NCBI RefSeq assembly: GCF_002086515.1 | Contig: NZ_MVHH01000014.1 | Coordinates: forward strand, 1-64,000 | Origin: Mycolicibacter arupensis | GTDB taxonomy: Bacteria; Actinomycetota; Actinomycetes; Mycobacteriales; Mycobacteriaceae | Reading direction: 5' to 3' | Length of the DNA: 64,000 nucleotides | Shown: in pieces, positions 35,812 to 44,342 of the stretch | How positions within the stretch are numbered: position 1 is the first letter of the stretch | How the letters are laid out: each line of letters begins with the position of its first letter | Position numbers and translations under genes: made by a program | Notes under the pieces: model-generated | The model's input: the letters and a program-made list of their open reading frames with translations, nothing else | Told to the model about the DNA's origin: nothing | Database searches by the model: none

Positions 35812-37251
35812 ATGGCACCTACCAACCGGACCTTCGCCGGGCCCCGGCTGCGACGGCTTCGTGAGGAGCGCGGCCTGACCCAGGTGGCGCTGGCACGCGC
35901 GTTGAACCTGTCGACCAGCTACGTCAACCAGCTGGAGAACGATCAGCGGCCCATCACCGTGCCGGTGCTGCTGGCGCTCACCGATCGGTTCAGCCTGCCC
36001 GCGCAGTACTTCTCCGGGGACACCGATGCCCGGCTGGTGGCAGAGCTGCGCGACATGTTCACCGCAACCGCAGGCGAACACGCGGCCAGCGACAGTCAGA
36101 TCGAGGAGCTGGTCGCGCGGATGCCCGACATCGGCAACAGTCTGCTGACCATGCACCGCCAGCTCCGCGGCGCCACCGAGGAATTGGAGTCCTACCGGTC
36201 ACAGATCTCGGTCGACTCGGCGCAGTCGGTGGCCCGCCCCATGCCGTTCGAGGAGGTCCGCGACTTCTTCTACGACCGTAACAACTACATCGGCGAGCTC
36301 GACAACGCCGCCGAGCGGCTGTTCATCGACACCGGAATGCGCTTCGGCGGCTTGGACATTCAGCTGGCAACGCTGTTGACCGAGCGATTCGGCATCACCG
36401 TGGCTATCGTCGATGACTTGCCGGCGGGCATCAAGCGCGTCTTCGACCCGGCCACCCGAGTGCTGCGGATCGCGCATTGGCTGCTGGCAGGCCAGCGTGC
36501 CTTCCAGATCGCCACCCAACTGGCCCTGCTGACTCAGCAGGAGCTGATGTCGGACATCGTGGCCCAGGATCAGTCGCTGAGCCCGGAGTCGCGCGGCGTG
36601 GCCAAAGTCGGTTTGGCCAACTACTTCGCCGGGGCATTCCTCTTGCCCTACCGCCAGTTCCAGCGCTCAGCCATGGACCTGCGCTACGACATCGACCTGT
36701 TGGGCCGCCGTTTCGAGGTCGGATTCGAGACGGTGTGCCATCGCCTCTCGACACTGCAGCAGCCCGGACGCCGCGGGGTGCCGTTCATCTTCGTGCGCAC
36801 CGACAAGGCCGGAAACATCTCCAAGCGGCAGTCCGCCACCGCGTTTCACTTCAGCCGCGTGGGCGGCAGTTGCCCGCTGTGGGTGGTACATGATGCGTTC
36901 AGCCAGCCGGGCCGGATCGTCACCCAGGTGGCGCAGATGCCCGACGGGCGCAAGTATTTCTGGATCGCCACCACCACCCCGCCCGAGGGGCGCGGGTATC
37001 TGGGCCAGCACAAGATTTTCGCGGTCGGCTTGGGTTGCGACTTGGCGCACGCCGACAAGTTGGTGTACTCCACCGGTGTCGCGCTCAACGATGCTGCCAC
37101 CGTGGTGCCGATCGGGGCGGGCTGCAAGATCTGCGAACGTGAGGCGTGCCCGCAGCGTGCGTTCCCCTTTTTGGGGCGCCGGGTGGTGGTCGACGAGAAC
37201 GCCGGAAGCGGTTTGCCCTACTCGCCGGTGGTCGTGGATCCGGGTCGGTAG
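35812..37251 (+). CDS. prpR: Methylcitrate-cycle regulator
   Basis: This is a 479-residue regulator of the RamB/PrpR family. It has an N-terminal XRE helix-turn-helix (GLTQVALARALNLSTSYVNQLE, residues 20-41), a central IrrE/ImmA-like domain, and a C-terminal domain with four cysteines: C409, C438, C441 and C446 (the last three in CKICEREAC). In M. tuberculosis PrpR this domain binds a 4Fe-4S cluster and short-chain acyl-CoA. The ATG at 35812 is used. It is divergent from prpD and should activate the operon on propionate or cholesterol. Its 3' end overlaps the convergent DoxX gene by 34 bases. Confidence 0.93.
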   Translation: MAPTNRTFAGPRLRRLREERGLTQVALARALNLSTSYVNQLENDQRPITVPVLLALTDRFSLPAQYFSGDTDARLVAELRDMFTATAGEHAASDSQIEELVARMPDIGNSLLTMHRQLRGATEELESYRSQISVDSAQSVARPMPFEEVRDFFYDRNNYIGELDNAAERLFIDTGMRFGGLDIQLATLLTERFGITVAIVDDLPAGIKRVFDPATRVLRIAHWLLAGQRAFQIATQLALLTQQELMSDIVAQDQSLSPESRGVAKVGLANYFAGAFLLPYRQFQRSAMDLRYDIDLLGRRFEVGFETVCHRLSTLQQPGRRGVPFIFVRTDKAGNISKRQSATAFHFSRVGGSCPLWVVHDAFSQPGRIVTQVAQMPDGRKYFWIATTTPPEGRGYLGQHKIFAVGLGCDLAHADKLVYSTGVALNDAATVVPIGAGCKICEREACPQRAFPFLGRRVVVDENAGSGLPYSPVVVDPGR

Positions 37252-37733
37252 AACAGTGCCAGCTGCCCGATCGCGCCGGCCAGCCCCAGGCCCAGCGAGA
37301 TCCACAGGCCCGGCCAGCCGTTCTTCCAGCAGTGGCAGAAGATCTGGTGGTCGGCACTGAGGTAACCCGGACCCAGCATCGCGATCGTGACGGCACCGGA
37401 AGCCAGCACCAGGTTGTATTCCCACCCGTTGTTCATCACGAAGAAGCCGTTCGATGCGTGTGCGGTCACCACCGCCACCGCCATCAGGGCCACGAAACCA
37501 GCGGCGGCGATCGGCGTGAGCAGGCCCACCGCCAGCCCCAGCCCGGCCGCGATCTCGGCCGTTGCCGCCGTCACGGCCTGGAACTTTCCGTACTTCATCC
37601 CGATGCTCTCAAACCAGCCCGCGGTGCCGGCGATTCCGCCGCCTCCGAAGAACTTGTTGAATCCGTGCGCCGCCATGGTCAGACCCAGAACCAGGCGCAA
37701 GAACAGGAGCGCGACATCAGCAGCAGTGACCAT
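37218..37733 (-). CDS. DoxX-family membrane protein
   Basis: This is a 171-residue membrane protein with four spans. The opening LLFLRLVLGLTMAAHGFNKFFGGGG and GWFESIGMKYGKFQAV are typical of DoxX/DoxD-like proteins. M. tuberculosis relatives form a membrane oxidoreductase complex with superoxide dismutase and a thiosulfate sulfurtransferase; that function has not been shown for all paralogues. The ATG at 37733 is used. The 3' end overlaps prpR on the other strand by 34 bases. Confidence 0.85.
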   Translation of the reverse strand: MVTAADVALLFLRLVLGLTMAAHGFNKFFGGGGIAGTAGWFESIGMKYGKFQAVTAATAEIAAGLGLAVGLLTPIAAAGFVALMAVAVVTAHASNGFFVMNNGWEYNLVLASGAVTIAMLGPGYLSADHQIFCHCWKNGWPGLWISLGLGLAGAIGQLALFYRPGSTTTGE

Positions 37734-37742
37734 CTGCACAAA

Positions 37743-38996
37743 CTACAACGCGGCGTCCAGCAAGCGTAAGTATCGGTCGATATCACCGATCGCCGACTCG
37801 GCGGCGTGCACGCTGATCACGACGGTGTCGCCGATCCCGTGCACCCCGTGGGTGAGCCCCATCGCCGGTGACAGCGCCGGAAACCCGGCGGTCAGCAGCA
37901 CCGGCGCCGCCCCGAATCGCAGATCCGCGGCGCCGCGGTGAACGCTGGAGACCACGGTGTTGCCGGTCACCCGCTGGGGGCGGGCGTCGGGATCGAAATG
38001 GTCGATGCCCCAGCGCAGCAGCGCCGCGGGCGTCGCGGCGAAGGCCCGGTCGGCGGCGGCCGAGGCGGGGTGGCTGCCACGAGCCCGCCCACGCTCAAGG
38101 TCGGCGGCGATCCGCATGCAGCGCTCATCATGCCCCAGGTGCGGGTAAAGCCCCACCGCAACATTGCCGAAGTGATTATGCGCTTGGCGGACATCGGTTT
38201 TAGCCATCGGCACCTCTGCACCCAAATCATCACAGGGCGCGCCGAGGTGTTCCGGCAGCGCCGCAGACACCGCCGCCAGTACGGCCACGGTCACCGTCGG
38301 CCCACCCAATTCCGCCCGGCGCCGCACCAGCGTGCGCACCGCCCGGCCCCCGGCGGGCCGATTATTGGTGGCCGCCAGTGGACGGTCGCCGACGGGGGGC
38401 GGCAGCAGCCCGGCCTCGGTGTCCTGCACCCGCTTGCGGTGGGTTCGCGCCGCGAGCGCGGCCCGCCACGGCAGGAAGCCACGCCCCGGTGTCGGCACCT
38501 GAGCTACCGGAGCGTCGCGGCCGAACAGCCACGCGGCCAGCGCCGAGGCGCGTCCCCCGTCGGCCAGTGCGTGGGCCACCTGCAGCACCGCCACGGTGCC
38601 GGCGCCCGCGTGACCGGGAATGTCGTGGACCGGCGCGAACACGTGCAGCCGCCACGGCGCCACCCGGACATCAAGCTGGTCATCGGCCAGTGCCACAACA
38701 GCATCCAAGCAGCCGTTCCAGGTGTCGGCCGGTGCCTGGTGCCGGATCGCGCTCGGGTGTTCGTGGGAGGCGACCCACCGCGGGTAGCGCAGCGCACCGG
38801 CGTCGGCCACCCGGATGGTCAGATCCGGGCACTCCCGCGCCCGGTCGAGCACCTGCGCGATCGCGGAGTCGACGTCGGCCGGGACTCCGGCGAAGGCGTA
38901 CAGCAGGAACTGGTCGCTGGGGATCTTCGCCGACATCCAGTAGAACTGTGCGTCGATCGCGGCCATCGGCCGATCGCGGGGCGGCGCCGGGGTCAA
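37743..38996 (-). CDS. WES/DGAT-like acyltransferase (Rv1125 type)
   Basis: This is a 417-residue protein of the condensation/WES acyltransferase fold. The acyltransferase motif HxxxDG is present as HALADGG, and AIDAQFYWMSAKIPSDQF is the N-terminal family block. It could make wax esters, triacylglycerol or another acyl ester. A TTG at 38996 overlaps the ephC stop by four bases; the ATG at 38966 (MAAIDAQFYW) is an alternative start. Its position next to ephC matches Rv1125/Rv1124 in M. tuberculosis. Confidence 0.75.
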   Translation of the reverse strand: MTPAPPRDRPMAAIDAQFYWMSAKIPSDQFLLYAFAGVPADVDSAIAQVLDRARECPDLTIRVADAGALRYPRWVASHEHPSAIRHQAPADTWNGCLDAVVALADDQLDVRVAPWRLHVFAPVHDIPGHAGAGTVAVLQVAHALADGGRASALAAWLFGRDAPVAQVPTPGRGFLPWRAALAARTHRKRVQDTEAGLLPPPVGDRPLAATNNRPAGGRAVRTLVRRRAELGGPTVTVAVLAAVSAALPEHLGAPCDDLGAEVPMAKTDVRQAHNHFGNVAVGLYPHLGHDERCMRIAADLERGRARGSHPASAAADRAFAATPAALLRWGIDHFDPDARPQRVTGNTVVSSVHRGAADLRFGAAPVLLTAGFPALSPAMGLTHGVHGIGDTVVISVHAAESAIGDIDRYLRLLDAAL

Positions 38997-39883
38997 CTCA
39001 GGAATTGCAGCACCCGCGCGGCGATCTCATCGGGTTGCTCGAGTTGCAGGAAGTGGCCGGCGTTCTCGATCACTGCCACAGCGCTGCCCGTCGGCAACGC
39101 CGGCTGCACCCACCGGGTGAACTCTGCCGACATGCAACCGTCGGTGCGCCCGTGCAGGTACAGGCTTGGCAGCAGCGGTAGTTGCAGCCAGTGCCGGTGC
39201 AACTCGGCGTAGCGATCGGGCACCCGCACGCTGCGCAGTGCTCGGTAGGGGCCCAGCGCGGCCCGCCAGCCCTCCGGGGTGCCGATGGCCGCGTCGACGT
39301 GCCGCAGATCTTCCTCGGCGGGATAGCCCGGTGACCATCGCCGCCACAGCAGCGGCAGCACCCAGGACGCCGAGCGTTCCGGCAGCCACGGCAGCTGGAA
39401 GTAGCTGATGTACCAGCTGCGCAGCATTTGCGCCGGCAGCTGGGCGGCCAGGCTGAGCCGTCCTGCCCCGCGGACCGCGCGCAGGGCCGCCGGTGGCGGC
39501 ACCGACATGATCACGGCCCGGGTGAACGGACTGTCGGGCAGGGCAGCCAGGCCGGTGGCCGTCATCGCCCCCCAGTCATGACCGATCACCACGTCGCGGC
39601 CGGTCCCGCCGACGGCGGCCAGCACCCGCAGCGCGTCATCCATCAGGGCGCCGATGTGGTAGCTGCCGTCCTCGGGTATCGAAGACGGCGCGTAGCCCCG
39701 CATGAACGGCGCCACCACATACCAGCCGGCGGCGGCCAGTCGCGGCGCCAACCGGCGCCACCCGTAGGCGGTGTCGGGAAAGCCGTGCAGGCACAACGCC
39801 ACCGGGTCACCCGGTGTCCCCCAACTCAGTGCCTTGAGCGCGATACCGGGCGTCGGCACGTCGATCCACCGCGGTTCAGTCAT
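38993..39883 (-). CDS. ephC: Epoxide hydrolase, alpha/beta-hydrolase fold
   Basis: This is a 296-residue alpha/beta hydrolase. The oxyanion motif is HGFPDTAYGW, the nucleophile Asp lies in GHDWGAM (Asp rather than Ser marks epoxide hydrolases), the second acid is in HGRTDGC and the general-base histidine is in ENAGHFLQ. It should hydrolyse epoxides to diols. The ATG at 39883 has GAGGGG upstream. The downstream acyltransferase overlaps it. The gene symbol is by synteny and length with Rv1124. Confidence 0.85.
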   Translation of the reverse strand: MTEPRWIDVPTPGIALKALSWGTPGDPVALCLHGFPDTAYGWRRLAPRLAAAGWYVVAPFMRGYAPSSIPEDGSYHIGALMDDALRVLAAVGGTGRDVVIGHDWGAMTATGLAALPDSPFTRAVIMSVPPPAALRAVRGAGRLSLAAQLPAQMLRSWYISYFQLPWLPERSASWVLPLLWRRWSPGYPAEEDLRHVDAAIGTPEGWRAALGPYRALRSVRVPDRYAELHRHWLQLPLLPSLYLHGRTDGCMSAEFTRWVQPALPTGSAVAVIENAGHFLQLEQPDEIAARVLQFLS

Positions 39884-39945
39884 CACATAACCCCTCAGAC
39901 CCCGGCCTGGCAGGCGTTTCTGTCCACCCTGTCGTCCAACCTATC

Positions 39946-39951
39946 TACCAT
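39946..39951 (+). promoter_or_regulatory. -10 hexamer of a probable leaderless promoter
   Basis: TACCAT fits the mycobacterial TANNNT -10 element and lies six bases before the ATG at 39958, placing the transcription start on the A of the start codon. There is no Shine-Dalgarno sequence in front of this gene. This supports a leaderless mRNA for the alpha/beta hydrolase. Confidence 0.55.
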
Positions 39952-39957
39952 CTTGAA

Positions 39958-40809
39958 ATGCGCACAGCCCAGACCGTCGAATACGGCGGTGTCGACGGAG
40001 TCACGCTGGTCGCCGACGAGTGGAACCGGGACGCCGTCGACGCGGCCGCACATCCGACGATCCTGATGCTGCACGGCGGCGGGCAGAATCGGCACTCCTG
40101 GCACAAGACCGGCCAGATCCTGGCGGAGCGCGGCTATCACGTCATCGCGATCGACACCCGTGGTCACGGCGACAGCGACCGCGCGCCGAACGCCGACTAC
40201 GCCATCGAGACCCTGACCGCCGACGCGCTGGCCGTCATCGAGGCGATCGGCCGGCCGGTGGCATTGATCGGGGCCAGCATGGGTGGCCTGACCGGCATCT
40301 TGGTGGCCGATGAGGCCGGGCCGCAGCGGGTGACCAAACTGGTTCTGGTCGATGTGGTGCCGCGCTATGAGAAGGACGGCAGCGCCCGAATCCGCGACTT
40401 CATGGCCAGCCACATCGACGGTTTCGATTCCCTGGAGCAGGCCGCCGATGCGGTGGCCGCCTACCTGCCGCACCGGACCAAGCCGCGCAGCCCGGAGGGG
40501 CTGAAGAAGAATCTTCGATCCCGTGACGGCCGGTGGTATTGGCACTGGGATCCGGCATTGATGACCAAACCCGGAGACGACCCCGCGCTGCGCACGGAGA
40601 AGATCGAGGCGGCCGCCATCGCCCTGCAGATCCCGATCCTGTTGATCCGCGGCAAGCTGTCGGATGTGGTCAGCGCCGAGGGCGTGGCAGATTTCCTGTC
40701 CAAGGTTCCGGGTGCGCACCTGGTCGAGTTGTCCGAGGCCGGTCACACCGCGGCCGGCGACGACAACGACGCCTTCAGCGCGGCCGTCGTCGAGTTCGTG
40801 TCCGGCTAG
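39958..40809 (+). CDS. Alpha/beta hydrolase (BpoB-like)
   Basis: This is a 283-residue serine hydrolase. The oxyanion loop is LHGGGQNRHSW, the nucleophile elbow GASMGG (Ser), the acid near LLIRGKLSDVV and the histidine in GHTAAGDD. It resembles the protein annotated as bromoperoxidase BpoB (Rv1123c) in M. tuberculosis, although such proteins are usually esterases or lactonases. It is divergent from ephC and its stop abuts the ATG of the cyclase gene with no spacing. Confidence 0.85.
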   Translation: MRTAQTVEYGGVDGVTLVADEWNRDAVDAAAHPTILMLHGGGQNRHSWHKTGQILAERGYHVIAIDTRGHGDSDRAPNADYAIETLTADALAVIEAIGRPVALIGASMGGLTGILVADEAGPQRVTKLVLVDVVPRYEKDGSARIRDFMASHIDGFDSLEQAADAVAAYLPHRTKPRSPEGLKKNLRSRDGRWYWHWDPALMTKPGDDPALRTEKIEAAAIALQIPILLIRGKLSDVVSAEGVADFLSKVPGAHLVELSEAGHTAAGDDNDAFSAAVVEFVSG

Positions 40810-41634
40810 ATGTTCGGGATCGGATGGCTGACCCCGACGCTGCTGGCGGCCGGTGTGCTGGGCGCGGTAGCGGTCGCCGAAGCCGTCGTGCTGGCGGTGT
40901 TGACCCGACAACTGCGGCAGACGCAGGCCGAAGTCGAGCTACTGCGCAGCCAGGTCGACACCCGCAACCTGCTGCTCAGCGGTGGGCGTGAGGCCGTCAA
41001 GACCGTGTGGCAGACGGCGAATCTGGTGCGCACGAAGGGATTCGGCGCTGCGGTGCGCAGCTCCATCGAAGACCTGGCCGACTGGGCGGCCGTGGAGCGA
41101 CCCGATCTGGCCCGGCTGGCCCCCGACGGCCACGTGGTGGTGCTGTTCACCGACATCGAGGGTTCCACCGCGCTCAACGAGCGGATCGGGGACCGCGCCT
41201 GGGTGAAGCTGATCGCCCAGCACGACGCCATGGTGCAGCGCCTGGTGGAGCAGCACCGCGGTCACGTGGTCAAAAGTCAGGGCGACGGTTTCATGATCGC
41301 GTTCGCAGAGCCCGAGCAGGCGGTGCGCTGTGCCGTCGATATTCAGCGCGCGCTGGCATCACGGCGCGGCCGTAAACCGCAGCACCCCATCCGGGTCCGC
41401 ATCGGGGTGCACATGGGTCGTTCGGTGCGCCGCGGCGAGGACCTGTTCGGCCGCAACGTGGCGATGGCCGCCCGGGTGGCCGCGGCCGCCGAGGGCGGCC
41501 AGATCCTGATCAGCGGACCGGTGCGCGACGCGGTGAAGGAATGCGAAGACATCTCGGTAGGCCCGGGGCGCGACGCCGAGCTGAAGGGTTTCGCCGGCAC
41601 GCACCGTCTTTATGCCGTCGAGCTCAGCGACTGA
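40810..41634 (+). CDS. Membrane-anchored class III adenylate cyclase
   Basis: This is a 274-residue protein with one N-terminal membrane span (residues 8-32), a short linker and a class III cyclase domain. The metal aspartates are in [10 protein letters not shown] and QGDGFMIAF, the adenine-selecting Lys precedes the second in KSQGDG, and the transition-state residues Asn and Arg are in [11 protein letters not shown]. It should make cAMP as a homodimer. It starts immediately after the hydrolase stop. The M. tuberculosis relative Rv1120c is shorter, as I recall. Confidence 0.88.
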   Translation: MFGIGWLTPTLLAAGVLGAVAVAEAVVLAVLTRQLRQTQAEVELLRSQVDTRNLLLSGGREAVKTVWQTANLVRTKGFGAAVRSSIEDLADWAAVERPDLARLAPDGHVVVLFTDIEGSTALNERIGDRAWVKLIAQHDAMVQRLVEQHRGHVVKSQGDGFMIAFAEPEQAVRCAVDIQRALASRRGRKPQHPIRVRIGVHMGRSVRRGEDLFGRNVAMAARVAAAAEGGQILISGPVRDAVKECEDISVGPGRDAELKGFAGTHRLYAVELSD

Positions 41635-41802
41635 TCAGTCCTCGCCGCCGACCTCGGCCAGCCGCTCATGCAGCCGGGCGCGGATCTCCTCGGGCGTGTA
41701 GGCCCGCCGCCGCCGCTGGTCTCGCGCCACCAGCACGCCGCCGGCGGCCACGCCGACCACACCCGCCAGGCCGATCCATTTCCAGATGCTGCGCACGCTC
41801 AC
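41635..41802 (-). CDS. Small single-span membrane protein (55 residues)
   Basis: This short gene reads MSVRSIWKWIGLAGVVGVAA at its start from a GTG at 41802. It then has a basic stretch RDQRRRRAYTPEEIRARLHE and an acidic end. One membrane span (residues 7-26) with a cytoplasmic, amphipathic tail is predicted. Its stop lies directly against the cyclase stop on the other strand, and it is divergent from the NlpC/P60-like gene by eight bases. A 49-residue protein, Rv1119c, lies in the same neighbourhood in M. tuberculosis. Function unknown. Confidence 0.6.
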   Translation of the reverse strand: MSVRSIWKWIGLAGVVGVAAGGVLVARDQRRRRAYTPEEIRARLHERLAEVGGED

Positions 41803-41810
41803 ACTTTAGG

Positions 41811-42512
41811 GTGCTGAGCGTGGATGAACACACAGTGACTTTGGAGCGCGCGCTGGCCGAGACCCGCACCGGCGACATCTGGCTCTTCCGGGGCCGCTCC
41901 GGCCCGGACCGCGCCATCCAGACACTGTCGAACTCACCGGTGAACCACGTCGGGATGACGGTGGCGCTCGATGATCTGCCGCCGCTGATCTGGCATGCCG
42001 AGCTCGGTGACAAGTTGCATGATTTCTGGACCGGCACCAACCACCGTGGTGTGCAGCTCAACGACGCCCGAGCCGCCGTCGAACAGTGGATGGGCCGCTA
42101 CGAGCAGCGCTGCTGGTTTCGTCAGCTCAGCGGCACCGTGACCCGCAAACAGGAGAACCACCTGCTGCAGGCGATCGCCCGGATGGACGGCACCGCGTTT
42201 CCCACCACGGCACGGCTGACGGGCCGATGGTTACGGGGCCGGATGCCCACCCTGGCCGACTGGACCCGCGGCATCCCGTTTCTGGACCGCAAGGCCCATG
42301 AGATCACCCAGCGCCGCAAGGCCCGCCACAATCGGGTCGCCCTGCAGACCGCGTACTGCGCCGAGACGGTGGCCATCACCTATGAGGAGATGGGCCTGCT
42401 CTCGACGGACAAGAACTCCAATTGGTTTGACCCCGGGTCGTTTTGGAGTGGCGACATCTTGCCGCTGGCTCCCGGATATCAGCTGGGCCGGGAGATCTCC
42501 GTCATCCGCTAG
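41811..42512 (+). CDS. Permuted NlpC/P60 (YiiX/YebB-like) protein
   Basis: This is a 233-residue soluble protein. The order of motifs, TGDIWLFRG...NHVGMTVAL first and YCAETVAITYEEMG last, matches circularly permuted papain-fold NlpC/P60 proteins, in which the histidine precedes the catalytic cysteine (here Cys in AYCAETV). Such proteins act as amidases or acyltransferases. No signal peptide is seen, so the role is probably not in the cell wall. The GTG at 41811 is used; the GTG at 41820 is also possible. It shares CTAG at its stop with the convergent monooxygenase gene. Confidence 0.65.
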   Translation: MLSVDEHTVTLERALAETRTGDIWLFRGRSGPDRAIQTLSNSPVNHVGMTVALDDLPPLIWHAELGDKLHDFWTGTNHRGVQLNDARAAVEQWMGRYEQRCWFRQLSGTVTRKQENHLLQAIARMDGTAFPTTARLTGRWLRGRMPTLADWTRGIPFLDRKAHEITQRRKARHNRVALQTAYCAETVAITYEEMGLLSTDKNSNWFDPGSFWSGDILPLAPGYQLGREISVIR

Positions 42513-42841
42513 GCCTGCTCCTCGACGCTCAGCTCACCCATCTGCGACCAGCCGGTGGCGTCGATCTGCTGGCTGATGATCTTCGGGGTGGACACCAGCG
42601 CCTGCGGCATGTCGGCCATGGCCTGCTTGAAGTGGTCACTGTTGACGTGCGCGCCGCCCGCCTCGCCGTCACGGAAGGCTTCGACGAGCACGTATTCGTT
42701 CGGATCGTCCAGGCTGCGTGACCAGTCGAACCAGAGGTTGCCCGGTTCGGCGCGGGTGGCCTCGGTGAAACCGGCCACCAGCTGCGGCCAGCGATCGGAC
42801 CATTCGGGCTTGACCGCAAACTTGACGACGATGAAGATCAC
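42509..42841 (-). CDS. ABM-domain monooxygenase-like protein
   Basis: This is a 110-residue protein of the antibiotic-biosynthesis monooxygenase (ABM) fold. Recognisable segments are IVVKFAVKPEWSDRW, TRAEPGNLWFDWSRSLDDP and VLVEAFRDGEAGGAHVNSDHF, the last carrying the conserved HxxxxHF. Relatives are quinol or heme-independent monooxygenases (YgiN, Rv0793). The GTG at 42841 with GAGGAG five bases upstream is clearly the start. It converges with the NlpC/P60-like gene, the stops sharing CTAG. Confidence 0.85.
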   Translation of the reverse strand: MIFIVVKFAVKPEWSDRWPQLVAGFTEATRAEPGNLWFDWSRSLDDPNEYVLVEAFRDGEAGGAHVNSDHFKQAMADMPQALVSTPKIISQQIDATGWSQMGELSVEEQA

Positions 42842-42928
42842 CGCTGCTCCTCGTTGGTTATGCGTTGATGCTGTGACTACGTCGGGATCGGATGACATGG
42901 TGGCCGAAGCCGACCAGAATCGGTCTAC

Positions 42929-43321
42929 ATGTCCATGGCACCGGTGCACAAGCGCAACGTGATCGATTTCTTCCAGCGGCATATCGCCAACCCGATCACC
43001 CGGCGCCTGCCGACGCAGGTGCTGTTGGAGACCACCGGCCGCATCAGCGGGCAACCCCGCACCACCCCGATCGGCGGCCGGCGTGACGGCGGCCAGTTCT
43101 GGCTGGTCGCCGAGCACGGCGAGACGGCGAACTATATCCGTAACATCAAGGCCAACAATGCCGTTCGGGTTCGTATCGGTGGCCGCTGGCACAGTGGAAC
43201 CGCCCACCTGATGCCCGAGGACGATGCGCGGGCGCGACTGGAGACACTGCCGCGCGCCAACAGCGCCCTGGTCCGGGCGTTCGGCACCGACTTGTTGACC
43301 GTGCGGATCGACCTGAGCTGA
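42929..43321 (+). CDS. Deazaflavin (F420)-dependent nitroreductase family protein
   Basis: This is a 130-residue DUF385/Ddn-family protein with a split-barrel fold that uses F420H2. Typical segments are VLLETTGRISGQPRTTPIGG, FWLVAEHGETANYIRNI and NNAVRVRIGGRWHSG. Ddn, the best-known member, reduces quinones and activates nitroimidazole drugs; the substrate here is unknown. ATG codons at 42929 and 42935 are both possible starts. It is convergent with the OsmC gene. Confidence 0.87.
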   Translation: MSMAPVHKRNVIDFFQRHIANPITRRLPTQVLLETTGRISGQPRTTPIGGRRDGGQFWLVAEHGETANYIRNIKANNAVRVRIGGRWHSGTAHLMPEDDARARLETLPRANSALVRAFGTDLLTVRIDLS

Positions 43322-43327
43322 CTTCGG

Positions 43328-43840
43328 CTAGCCGATTTCCAGGGTGCTGCGCACCGGGGTGACGTTGGTGGTCAGGTCCAGTACGGGGCAGTGCTTTTCG
43401 ACCACCTCGTGCAGTTCCCGGTAACGCTCCTCGGTTTCGGGGCCGGTGACGGTGACCACCACCCGCACCTCCTTGAACCCGGGGCGCACGTCGTCGTCCA
43501 GACCGAAGAAGCCGCGGACGTCCAGGTCGCCTTCGGCGCGGCCGGTGATCTCATCGACCGTGATGCCCAGTTTCTCGGCCCAGTAGCGCCAGGTGACCAC
43601 CTGGCAGGACAGCAGTGCGCCCAGGTAGTACTCGACCGGGTTGGGGGCGGTGTTCTCGCCGCCGAGGGCGGGCGGCTCGTCGACCTCGACCTGGTACTTG
43701 CCCAGGGTGATGGTGCTGGCCACCGCATCGTGGGCGACGGCCGAGGCGCGGAAGACGACCTGGGATCCGGCGGGGTCGGCGGCGGCGGGGTCACTGGTGG
43801 CGGCGACGACGGCGGCCAGGCGAGATGTCGAGGTGGTCAT
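43328..43840 (-). CDS. OsmC-family peroxiredoxin-like protein
   Basis: This is a 170-residue OsmC-fold protein. The two conserved redox cysteines are present, one in LGALLSCQVVTW and one in EKHCPVLDLT, so it should reduce organic hydroperoxides. NPVEYYLGALLSCQ is the family signature. The ATG at 43840 is used, with no strong ribosome-binding site. It is divergent from the small membrane protein at 43944. Confidence 0.87.
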   Translation of the reverse strand: MTTSTSRLAAVVAATSDPAAADPAGSQVVFRASAVAHDAVASTITLGKYQVEVDEPPALGGENTAPNPVEYYLGALLSCQVVTWRYWAEKLGITVDEITGRAEGDLDVRGFFGLDDDVRPGFKEVRVVVTVTGPETEERYRELHEVVEKHCPVLDLTTNVTPVRSTLEIG

Positions 43841-43943
43841 GGCGGTAAGGGTAGAGATCCCGCGCCAGGGTCGGTCAACGACGCGACCCTCCGGTGATCG
43901 GATCGAATACCATTTGCCGCCGCCAGGGGCTAGCCTGAGCGAC

Positions 43944-44297
43944 GTGGAGGTACTACGGCACGTAATAGTTCTGCTGCACATCGTCGGATTCGCGGTGACG
44001 TTCGGGGCGTTGGTCACCGAAGCCGCGGCACGGCGCTTCCAGCTCACCAAGGTGATGGATTACGGCGTGCTGCTGTCGCTGCTGACCGGGCTTGCGCTGG
44101 CCGCACCCTGGCCCGCCGGCATCGTGCTCAACTACCCCAAGATCAGCATCAAGCTGGTGATCCTGCTGGCGCTGGGCGCCGTGCTGGGCATCGGCCGGGC
44201 TCGCCAACGCCGCTCCGGCGGGGAAGCTCCTCGCCCGCTGTTCTATGCCGCGGGCGCCCTGGCGCTGACCGCCGCGGGGCTCGCCGTCATCTGGTAG
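43944..44297 (+). CDS. Small four-span membrane protein
   Basis: This is a 117-residue integral membrane protein with four hydrophobic segments, starting VEVLRHVIVLLHIVGFAVTF from a GTG at 43944. The pattern of two helices, a short loop with KISIKLVILLAL and a final helix recalls CopD/DUF2269-like membrane proteins, but I cannot assign a family with confidence. It is divergent from OsmC and is followed by a hairpin shared with the convergent secreted-protein gene. Confidence 0.65.
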   Translation: MEVLRHVIVLLHIVGFAVTFGALVTEAAARRFQLTKVMDYGVLLSLLTGLALAAPWPAGIVLNYPKISIKLVILLALGAVLGIGRARQRRSGGEAPRPLFYAAGALALTAAGLAVIW

Positions 44298-44303
44298 CCG
44301 GGT

Positions 44304-44337
44304 GCGGACCGATTTCGATCAGCGTGATCGGGTCCGC
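44304..44337. terminator. Bidirectional hairpin terminator
   Basis: GCGGACC (44304-44310) pairs with GGTCCGC (44331-44337), and inside it GATCA pairs with TGATC around gcg. It fills the 45-base gap between convergent stop codons at 44297 and 44343, which suits termination in both directions. Confidence 0.6.
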
Positions 44338-44342
44338 CGGTT

